Below the pieces are notes generated by a model. It was not told where the DNA came from. It did no database searches and saw nothing but the letters and a program-made list of their open reading frames with translations. A stretch of 21,324 nucleotides of DNA from positions 1 through 21,324 of the forward strand of contig DATIJV010000114.1 in assembly GCA_035478255.1 (NCBI GenBank), read 5' to 3'. This stretch comes from DATIJJ01 sp035478255. GTDB taxonomy: Bacteria; Pseudomonadota; Gammaproteobacteria; DSM-16500. Positions within the stretch are counted from its first letter, which is position 1. The number at the start of each line of letters is the position of its first letter. Made by a program: the position numbers and the translations under genes. Shown here piece after piece: positions 7,351 through 13,294 of the stretch.

Positions 7351-8146
7351 TAATAATTTCAATCAATATTAACAATATGATAATGGTTTCCAACATACTT
7401 GAATGCCGATGCTCAACCTGGCTATTCAAAATATCAAACAAATCCTGCAGCACATCAAGCTTTTGATTAAGCGACATCACACGACTCGGAATATCCAGAA
7501 ATTTTTTTGTCATAATATAAAAAGGCTCTAAATTCGGATTACGCCAAAAAAATTCAGGCGTATCAAGATATTCACTATTTAAATTAATCAAACTGCGCGC
7601 TAAAAAAATCTCGCCCATGCGTTTAAATAACGCCGTGCGTGATAAGGAAGTCACTCCAGTATTTGCAATTTCTTCCGGCAAACTGCTATTTTTTTTAATC
7701 GCAATTTGAATCGCATCTTCAAACGCTTCCAATTTAATCGCCTGCGCCAATCCATATGAAACAGCCAGTTTGACTTGCGCATTATCTGAATCCAGTGTAA
7801 TCACATCAATTTTAAATCGTTCATGCGCATCAATACTCGTTTCTTCACCCAGCCAGTAACAAAAATGATCACTTTCAACCCTCGAAAGTATATTACGTGC
7901 AAAATCTTTCACATACTCCACCCATTTCAATTCCTGACGTTTATTAAACCCCCAGCACACAAAAGAACCATGGCTAAAGAAAAAAATATCAGCAGATTTT
8001 TTAGTACTGGCCACATGCAAAACATCACGGGAAAGACGATGAATAAATCCTTTACGCTTGAAAGAATTCGCTAATTCGCGTAAATCATAGCTTTCAGCGG
8101 TACAGAAAGAGACACAACGCATGAATGATCGGGGCTGACTGGACAT
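7319..8146 (-). CDS. RMD1/DUF155 family membrane-anchored protein
   Basis: A 275-residue protein of the RMD1/Sif2/RMND1 (DUF155) family, whose eukaryotic members act in mitochondria; the bacterial role is unknown. Diagnostic segments are DIFFFSHGSFVCWGF, LNSEYLDTPEFFWRNPNLEPFY and RVMSLNQKLDVLQDL, then HSSMLETIIILLILIEIII, a C-terminal transmembrane helix that would leave the body in the cytoplasm. An upstream in-frame ATG at 8176 would add ten residues. I prefer 8146 because GAGAG lies just before it and nothing similar precedes 8176. Adjacent to an orphan membrane gene on the same strand, 80 bp downstream of it. Confidence 0.9.
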   Translation of the reverse strand: MSSQPRSFMRCVSFCTAESYDLRELANSFKRKGFIHRLSRDVLHVASTKKSADIFFFSHGSFVCWGFNKRQELKWVEYVKDFARNILSRVESDHFCYWLGEETSIDAHERFKIDVITLDSDNAQVKLAVSYGLAQAIKLEAFEDAIQIAIKKNSSLPEEIANTGVTSLSRTALFKRMGEIFLARSLINLNSEYLDTPEFFWRNPNLEPFYIMTKKFLDIPSRVMSLNQKLDVLQDLFDILNSQVEHRHSSMLETIIILLILIEIIISVVQFFHIF

Positions 8147-8161
8147 GTTACTCTCGTAACA
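8146..8161 (-). promoter_or_regulatory. Small hairpin at the RMD1-family start codon
   Basis: On the minus strand TGTTAC-GAGA-GTAACA forms a 6-bp stem with a GNRA-type tetraloop. The loop contains the GAGAG ribosome site and the last stem base is the A of the ATG. It may modulate initiation or simply present the ribosome site; its function is an inference. Confidence 0.35.
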
Positions 8162-8226
8162 AAAAAGTTCTCTCATTACAGTCTAGAGGAAATGAACTGG
8201 AGCCGCAAGGCGCGGGTTCGCAATGA

Positions 8227-9699
8227 TTAATTATTAATACTATTGTTACGGTTGTTGCCAATAAGACTCGCTTGAGAGGAAGCAAGCGGTTCCTTCGAAT
8301 ACAACGTAGGATCCTTCGCATAACGGTCCGCTAATACAAATAATTTTTGAGTACACCCGACCTCTTTAAAGAGAGAGGTAAATATGTTTGCGTCATTTCC
8401 TGATTGTTTGTAATAAAAATGGTCCTTAATTTGCTTAACTGATGTCATTTGAATAACGCTATCTCCCTGCCTTACGTTAATATATGGTTTACCCCCGCTA
8501 GTTTTTTTCTGCTGATCAGCGGGTTTCGATATTTCATCAAGCAACCGTTCCAACAAAAGTACAGCATGTAACTTCCCGTAACGTTTTTGAAATTCTAAAT
8601 CCCAGCGACTACCCTTCATATCAGGAAGTTGCCCCTCCTCATTTAATTTAATCCCACCAGGATGCAACCCCAGTGGTTTTTCTAAAGCATTCTTCGCCTG
8701 CTCGAAGAAGTCACGCATTAACTTCGCAGGATCATCCGACGCTTCCAGCGAACGTATCAAATCGAATACATCATCCCTATCCAACCGATTAAAAGTCCGG
8801 CTGAAAAAACAACCTTTAAAACCCGTTCGATATTTTTCATGCAAAACATCCGCATCTGGCCCTTCACCAAAACCTACTTTTCTTCTGTTTTGCTTTTCAG
8901 GCACCGCTTCGTTAAAACTGTTCTGACTGTTTTTAGACGACAGCAAAGGTCTCGTGATTTCTTTAGAGTCATGAAAGATGACCCTTCTTTTTTCGTTTTT
9001 TTCTATTTCTCGAGCTTCGTTTTTTTCTTGAACAAGAGACTGCTGCTTTTTAGTTTTCCAAAACGCGAATCCCGCGAATGTCAGATTAAGCCCGCCTACC
9101 ACACTTGCAGCAGCAATTTTTATAGTACCCACCATTGCTGCAGTAAATACAACCCCAAAAGCCGCGGGAAGAACCATGAGCAGTACAATACCCGCAAGAC
9201 TCGCGCCCAAACCGAGAGTAGCTTGCGTATGGCCCCAGAATTTTGCTTTGTGTTTTTCATTCTCTTTGGTTCCACTCCAAGCCTTTGCCCAACGGTAACC
9301 ATGATAAAGCATTTGTCCGGCGTGAGACAAAAAATTGGCAGCAATCATTCCGCCAAAAATAAGAGGAATCGTGGCAGCAGAAATAAAGGCAGCACCTGTG
9401 AGCGATAAAGTAACAGCAGTGATTTCCGCTATCAAACTTAAAAAATCAAGCGTAATTGAAGCGCGTTTGCCTAAATTTTTATTGAGTTCGCGATTGTAGC
9501 GTTTATTATTACGATAAACCTTATAAGCGCTGAGAATGGTTATCGTGGGAAACAAAGCAGCTTTCAAGGGAAAACTTTCAAAAATTTTTTCCAGAAAACC
9601 AAAGATAACGGCGAAGAGGCCGCCTTGCGTCAGTTGAGCAGCAATGGGTAATAATGCAGGATTTTCCTCATTGAGCATAGCGCGGCGTACAGATGACAT
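8227..9699 (-). CDS. Unrecognised membrane protein with soluble C-terminal half, candidate Dot/Icm effector
   Basis: A 490-residue protein I cannot place in a family. Hydrophobic segments at about 25-58, 82-100, 103-127, 160-183 and 184-213 include Gly/Ala-rich helices. A basic, Gln/Glu/Lys-rich linker follows (214-275), then a soluble domain (about 280-465) with VFDLIRSLEASDDPAKLMRD and LHAVLLLERLLDEI helices. The tail ends in a run of Ser and Asn (SQASLIGNNRNNSINN). There is no signal peptide. A GGGGAG ribosome site precedes the ATG. The promoter has a PmrA-box-like repeat and -10 with spacing identical to that of the orphan gene at 272. The overall design (N-terminal membrane helices, linker, soluble domain, polar tail) is frequent among Legionella and Coxiella effectors, but secretion is not shown. 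Confidence 0.8.
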   Translation of the reverse strand: MSSVRRAMLNEENPALLPIAAQLTQGGLFAVIFGFLEKIFESFPLKAALFPTITILSAYKVYRNNKRYNRELNKNLGKRASITLDFLSLIAEITAVTLSLTGAAFISAATIPLIFGGMIAANFLSHAGQMLYHGYRWAKAWSGTKENEKHKAKFWGHTQATLGLGASLAGIVLLMVLPAAFGVVFTAAMVGTIKIAAASVVGGLNLTFAGFAFWKTKKQQSLVQEKNEAREIEKNEKRRVIFHDSKEITRPLLSSKNSQNSFNEAVPEKQNRRKVGFGEGPDADVLHEKYRTGFKGCFFSRTFNRLDRDDVFDLIRSLEASDDPAKLMRDFFEQAKNALEKPLGLHPGGIKLNEEGQLPDMKGSRWDLEFQKRYGKLHAVLLLERLLDEISKPADQQKKTSGGKPYINVRQGDSVIQMTSVKQIKDHFYYKQSGNDANIFTSLFKEVGCTQKLFVLADRYAKDPTLYSKEPLASSQASLIGNNRNNSINN

Positions 9700-9709
9700 T
9701 TACAGGTCT

Positions 9710-9730
9710 CCCCAGCTTTTTTATTTGGGG
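9710..9730 (-). promoter_or_regulatory. Short stem-loop over the ribosome site of the gene at 9699
   Basis: On the minus strand CCCCA and TGGGG form a 5-bp stem around an A-rich loop. The second arm contains the start of the GGGGAG ribosome site. If transcription starts near 9727, as the upstream -10 suggests, most of the first arm would be in the transcript. A weak structure, possibly incidental. Confidence 0.25.
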
Positions 9731-9739
9731 TATATTTTA
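9729..9739 (-). promoter_or_regulatory. Putative -10 region for the gene at 9699
   Basis: Minus-strand TAAAATATACC, matching the TAAAATATACA before the gene at 272. It lies exactly 7 nt downstream of the PmrA-like box, the same spacing as there, and lacks a recognisable -35. Confidence 0.5.
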
Positions 9740-9746
9740 AAGAACA

Positions 9747-9766
9747 AAGCTTAAGATAATCTTAAA
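9747..9766 (-). promoter_or_regulatory. PmrA-box-like direct repeat upstream of the gene at 9699
   Basis: Minus strand TTTAAGATT, two bases, CTTAAGCTT. It fits YTTAAK-N5-YTTAAK, the enterobacterial PmrA box, at every defined position, and resembles the Legionella form at the TTAA cores. Bases 9751-9765 also make a perfect palindrome (TTAAGAT, A, ATCTTAA), so it can be read as an operator on either strand. The nearby gene start on the minus strand makes that orientation the likely one. Confidence 0.55.
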
Positions 9767-9778
9767 TTGGACATTTCT

Positions 9779-10243
9779 TTACCGCCTCTCACGAAAAAAA
9801 TTTCGCAGCAGCTCGCCGCACTCTTCCGCCAGCAAACCGCCCGCATACTCCACCCGATGATTAAACTGCTTCTCTTCACCTAAATGAAAAACACTGCTCA
9901 CCGCGCCTGTTTTGGGATCTGCCGCACCATACACCACACGTTTAAGACGCGCATGCACAATCGCACCCACGCACATGATGCAAGGCTCCAGCGTGACATA
10001 CAATGCCGCATTCACAGTCCGATAATTCTGAATCTTTGCGGCACCCTCCCGCAATGCGATGATTTCCGCATGCGCAGAAGGATCATGCGCCTGAATCGGC
10101 TGGTTCCACCCTTCACCAATCACTTGATGATCGAGAACCAATACCGCACCGACTGGCACTTCCTGATTTAAAGCTGCAGTTTTTGCAAGCTGGATCGCCT
10201 GCTTCATCCACATTTCATCATTCAACGTAAACATTGTTTTCAC
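9779..10243 (-). CDS. tadA: tRNA-specific adenosine deaminase TadA
   Basis: A zinc enzyme converting A34 to inosine in the tRNA-Arg(ACG) anticodon. The 154 residues contain the deaminase signature HAE (58-60, catalytic Glu60) and EPCIMC (86-91), with Cys88 and Cys91 as zinc ligands. VPVGAVLV, GEGWNQPI and LYVTLEPC also match the family, as does NHRVEYAGGLLAEECGELLRNFFRERR at the C-terminus. Start codons at 10243 and 10234 are both possible and neither has a clear ribosome site. Divergent from xseA. The next minus-strand gene begins 79 bp downstream behind its own promoter. Confidence 0.96.
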   Translation of the reverse strand: MKTMFTLNDEMWMKQAIQLAKTAALNQEVPVGAVLVLDHQVIGEGWNQPIQAHDPSAHAEIIALREGAAKIQNYRTVNAALYVTLEPCIMCVGAIVHARLKRVVYGAADPKTGAVSSVFHLGEEKQFNHRVEYAGGLLAEECGELLRNFFRERR

Positions 10244-10256
10244 ATTCTGAAAAATG

Positions 10257-10269
10257 GGTATACTACCCT
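10257..10269. promoter_or_regulatory. Palindrome GGGTATACTACCC in the tadA/xseA divergent region
   Basis: A 5-bp inverted repeat around TAC, lying in the 29-bp gap between the two divergent start codons. It contains TATACT (10259-10264), a good -10 hexamer for xseA, which would place the transcript start almost at the 10273 ATG. It could be an operator or just a strong -10 in a short divergent gap. Confidence 0.3.
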
Positions 10270-10272
10270 ATC

Positions 10273-11484
10273 ATGATTGATATTAGCCACACTGAAGAAA
10301 TTTATACCGTTAGCCGCTTAAATCGCGAAGCGCGATTTATCCTGGAAGGAAGTTTCCCTCTGCTTTGGATAGAAGGAGAAATTTCAGGATTTAAAGCTCA
10401 CAGCTCAGGGCACTGGTATTTCTGCTTAAAAGACAATACAGCGCAAGTACGCTCTGCGATGTTTCGCCTGCAAAATCGGTTTTTAGGATTTATTCCAAAA
10501 GATGGAATGCATGTTGTAATCAAAGCGCGTGTCAGTTTGTATGAAGGACGAGGTGAATATCAACTCATTGCAGAACACATGGAAGAAATGGGCGAAGGCA
10601 AATTACGCCAGGAATTTGAAAGATTAAAAAAACGCTTGGCGGCAGCAGGTTTTTTTGATGAAGCACATAAAAAAACATTGCCTGAATTTCCTGAATCAAT
10701 CGGCGTCATCACTTCACCCACAGGTGCTGCGATTAAAGATATTTTAAGTGTTTTAAAACGACGTTATGCCTTTGCCCCTGTTTTTATTTACCCCACATTG
10801 GTCCAAGGAGAAACCGCTCCAGTCAACATTGTAGAAGCCATTCAACAAGCGAATCGGCGTAAAGAATGTGACATTTTAATTTTGGCTCGCGGCGGCGGTT
10901 CACTTGAAGATTTATGGTGTTTTAATGACGAACGTGTTGCAGAAGCAATTTTTCACAGCGATTTACCCATCGTAAGCGCCATCGGTCATGAAATTGATTT
11001 TACCATTGCGGATTTTGTTGCAGATTTACGCGCAGCGACGCCCACTGCTGCGGCAGAATTAATCACACCAGACAGGCAAGATTTATTGGCAATGCTCAAC
11101 CGGTATGAAAAAAATTTTGAGCGCCTGCTCAAACAGAAATTTTCATATTTTAAGCAACATCTTGCCTGGTCAAAAAAACATTTGCTGCAGCAGCATCCCA
11201 AACGAAAACTTGCCGAACAAACACAGCGGCTGGATTTTTTTGAAATGATGCTGCATTCTGCCATAAAAAAAACGCTGCAAGAAAAAAAACAAACGCTCGC
11301 GCATTTTGCTGCAAAGTTAAATATTTTAAGCCCGCTTGCAACTTTAGAGCGCGGATTTTCAATCACCATGCGCGTGAAAGACCATACCATTTTACAGAAT
11401 GCCAGTGATGTTTCACCTGGCGAAAAAATTTATATTCAATTAAGAAAAGGAAATCTGGAGTGCACGGTGGATGACAACTCGTAA
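10273..11484 (+). CDS. xseA: Exodeoxyribonuclease VII large subunit
   Basis: The catalytic subunit of the ExoVII single-strand DNase. The OB-fold (about 8-103) includes YTVSRLNREAR, WIEGEISGFKAHSSGHWYFCLKD and AMFR. The nuclease core has SPTGAAIKDIL, RGGGSLEDLWCFNDE (206-220) and GHEIDFTIADFVADLRAATP. A coiled-coil-rich region follows, then the C-terminal LERGFSI motif. The reading frame is open from 10234, but the ATG at 10273 is chosen because homologues begin about 8 residues before the FTVSRLN motif and because 10234 overlaps tadA. The small subunit gene xseB is not in this window. The last 14 bp overlap the following glycosyltransferase gene. Confidence 0.96.
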   Translation: MIDISHTEEIYTVSRLNREARFILEGSFPLLWIEGEISGFKAHSSGHWYFCLKDNTAQVRSAMFRLQNRFLGFIPKDGMHVVIKARVSLYEGRGEYQLIAEHMEEMGEGKLRQEFERLKKRLAAAGFFDEAHKKTLPEFPESIGVITSPTGAAIKDILSVLKRRYAFAPVFIYPTLVQGETAPVNIVEAIQQANRRKECDILILARGGGSLEDLWCFNDERVAEAIFHSDLPIVSAIGHEIDFTIADFVADLRAATPTAAAELITPDRQDLLAMLNRYEKNFERLLKQKFSYFKQHLAWSKKHLLQQHPKRKLAEQTQRLDFFEMMLHSAIKKTLQEKKQTLAHFAAKLNILSPLATLERGFSITMRVKDHTILQNASDVSPGEKIYIQLRKGNLECTVDDNS

Positions 11485-12607
11485 AAATATTTTAATCTTA
11501 ATGCATAATTATGCGACGCAATTTATCGATATTGCCAATCAATATGTCAAATTGTTTGATCAAGAAAAATATAAAGTTACAGTCGGATATCTGTCTGGGA
11601 AACCCGATGAAGAAGCACGCGCAAGAACGCAGAGTGAAGAAATTATTTTTTTAAATTGTTCTAAAAGTGATATTCGCGCTCTGAAGATCAATGCCATTAA
11701 AAAATTGGTTCTTCTCTGTCGTAAAGAAAATTTTTATATGGTGATTAGTCATCGATACAAACCTATTTATGTCATGTTATGGGTTGCTCAATTTTGTCAA
11801 ATTCCAGTTAGCATTTTTGTACTGCATGCCATGAAGACCATGAACTTTCTGAATAGAAAATTATTAATTGCTGCACTTGCCCGAAAAAATATGTATTTTG
11901 CAGGTGTATCTAATGCAGTTCGCGATGATTTGCGAAAACATCTCTGGCGCATACCTAAAGAGCGCATTATTACTTTGTATAATTGTATTGACACCATGCA
12001 ATCGGAAAAAAATTTGATGCTCCGAACACAAGCAAGAAAAAAATTAAACATCCCGGAAAATGCATTAGTCATGGGAACAATTGGGCGTCTTGCTCCTGAA
12101 AAAGATCAAAAAAATATTATTTATGCTTTTGCGCGCACAAAACAGCAATTTTTTCACGCTAAATTATTGATCATTGGCGACGGCCCTCTTGAAAAAAATT
12201 TAAAAGCGCTGACAGAAAAACTCAATTTACAAAATGATGTAATTTTTACGGGATTTATTCCAGAAGCGCAGCGATATTTAAAAGCGTTTGATATTTTTAT
12301 TTTGGCGTCTACGAAAGAAGCATTCGGCCGGGTCTTGCTGGAAGCCATGATTGCCAAAGTACCCGTTATTGGAACACGGATAAATGGTATTCCAGAAGTC
12401 ATAGGCAATGCAGGATTAATTGTGGAAGCGCGTGATGCAAATCAACTGGCGTTGGGAATGATACAGATAGCGAAGCAAAATTCTGATTGGGGTGAAAAGG
12501 GATATGAACGCGTAAAGACAACTTTTTCAACAGATAAGTTTAATGAAGATTTTTGGGCTTCTTTCGACTTTCCCCGAACTCCAAGAAAAGCACTTGGAGT
12601 TCGGTGA
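11471..12607 (+). CDS. Glycosyltransferase family 4 (GT-B fold)
   Basis: A retaining sugar transferase, probably for lipopolysaccharide or another cell-surface glycan; acceptor and donor cannot be read. The 378 residues show an N-terminal Rossmann domain (5-165). The C-terminal donor-binding domain has GTIGRLAPEKDQKNII (202-217), LLIIGDGPLEKNL (232-244) and the E-x7-E motif within KEAFGRVLLEAM (Glu283 and Glu291), then VIGTRINGIPEVI. It overlaps the xseA end by 14 bp, so the genes are probably co-transcribed. The last 11-12 residues (about 367-378, ending TPRKALGVR) are encoded by a hairpin of the palindromic element family, and the stop codon directly follows it, so the native C-terminus was probably different. 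Confidence 0.93.
   Translation: MTTRKNILILMHNYATQFIDIANQYVKLFDQEKYKVTVGYLSGKPDEEARARTQSEEIIFLNCSKSDIRALKINAIKKLVLLCRKENFYMVISHRYKPIYVMLWVAQFCQIPVSIFVLHAMKTMNFLNRKLLIAALARKNMYFAGVSNAVRDDLRKHLWRIPKERIITLYNCIDTMQSEKNLMLRTQARKKLNIPENALVMGTIGRLAPEKDQKNIIYAFARTKQQFFHAKLLIIGDGPLEKNLKALTEKLNLQNDVIFTGFIPEAQRYLKAFDIFILASTKEAFGRVLLEAMIAKVPVIGTRINGIPEVIGNAGLIVEARDANQLALGMIQIAKQNSDWGEKGYERVKTTFSTDKFNEDFWASFDFPRTPRKALGVR
12574..12604. repeat. Core hairpin of the palindromic element family (copy 4)
   Basis: A perfect 12-bp stem, CCGAACTCCAAG / CTTGGAGTTCGG, around AAAAGCA. The CACCGAACTCCAAG variant recurs in the left arm of the copy at 19433 and, slightly changed, at 14753. It lies inside the 3' end of the glycosyltransferase reading frame and ends at the base before its TGA. 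The polypyrimidine outer arm is missing apart from CTTTCCCC just upstream. Confidence 0.75.
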
Positions 12608-12674
12608 GAGGCATATAATTTTTGATTTAATCAACAACGCCACATTCTAAAGAGGGGGAAGGCATTAAAAATAA

Positions 12675-13133
12675 TTAATGCATCGTAATCACTTTCGGCT
12701 GCACCAATCGTGCAAAATCCTCATACGACATTTTCACCAGTTCAGAATGTGAACCCGCATTAAAAGCAATTTCATCCTGCGAAATCAAACTGCTGGAAAT
12801 CAAAACTGGCATGCCGTATAAATTTCCAAAAGGCGGCATAGCTCCTACTTCGCATTCTGGAAACTTAGCTTTAAATTCCGATTCTTTCGCAAGATCCACT
12901 TCCTTAGAGCCCGTCCACTCTCGCAGTTCTGCAAAATTAATATGGTCCGTCGCCGGGATCACTACCATAAAAAATTGTCCGCCCGCTTTGACAATAACGG
13001 TTTTAGCTAATTGTTTTCCTGAAATATGCGCGACGGCTGCAATTTCCTGTGCAGTATAACTCGGTGAATGATCAATACTTAAATATTTCACATGGTGATT
13101 ATCGAGAAATTCTTTCAACTGTTTAGTTGGCAT
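12675..13133 (-). CDS. YbaK/ProX-type aminoacyl-tRNA deacylase
   Basis: Hydrolyses mischarged tRNA in trans; YbaK acts on Cys-tRNA-Pro and related members on Ala-tRNA-Pro. The 152 residues follow the domain throughout: SPSYTAQEIAAVAHISGKQLAKTVIVK with the key Lys45, then VIPATDHIN, GAMPPFG (97-103) and the terminal AGSHSELVKMSYEDFARLV. The frame is open to 13184, but the ATG at 13133 is preceded by GGGAGGGG and gives the usual length and start. Exact substrate specificity cannot be told. It stands alone, convergent with the family 4 glycosyltransferase. Confidence 0.93.
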   Translation of the reverse strand: MPTKQLKEFLDNHHVKYLSIDHSPSYTAQEIAAVAHISGKQLAKTVIVKAGGQFFMVVIPATDHINFAELREWTGSKEVDLAKESEFKAKFPECEVGAMPPFGNLYGMPVLISSSLISQDEIAFNAGSHSELVKMSYEDFARLVQPKVITMH

Positions 13134-13243
13134 AACCCCTCCCGCGACCTTAAGTACAGCATTATTTTTAGTATTATAATCCAACTGCGATAAACGTGCT
13201 TAATGCCTCAATTTACTGGCTATCTTGCGAGGATAACGTTAAA

Positions 13244-13294
13244 ATGCCACTTCTTTGCAATCGCTTGAAAACACTATGCTTAATAATTTTGTAA
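13244..13294 (+). CDS. Possible 16-codon upstream ORF
   Basis: An ATG with a GCGAGGATAACG ribosome-site-like stretch upstream opens a short frame reading MPLLCNRLKTLCLIIL. It overlaps the true start of the next gene (13276) in another frame and stops at 13294. It could couple translation to the glycosyltransferase, which itself lacks a ribosome site. No protein evidence; it may be chance. Confidence 0.25.
   Translation: MPLLCNRLKTLCLIIL

Noticed and set aside
8839..9408. A 189-codon plus-strand frame inside the minus-strand membrane gene
   Set aside because: Its sequence is compositionally odd, with Phe, Ser and Arg runs. It has no ribosome site and is fully antisense to a better-supported gene with promoter and start.
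10234..10272. N-terminal extension of XseA from the ATG at 10234
   Set aside because: The extra 13 residues have no counterpart in the family and would overlap the divergent tadA start.
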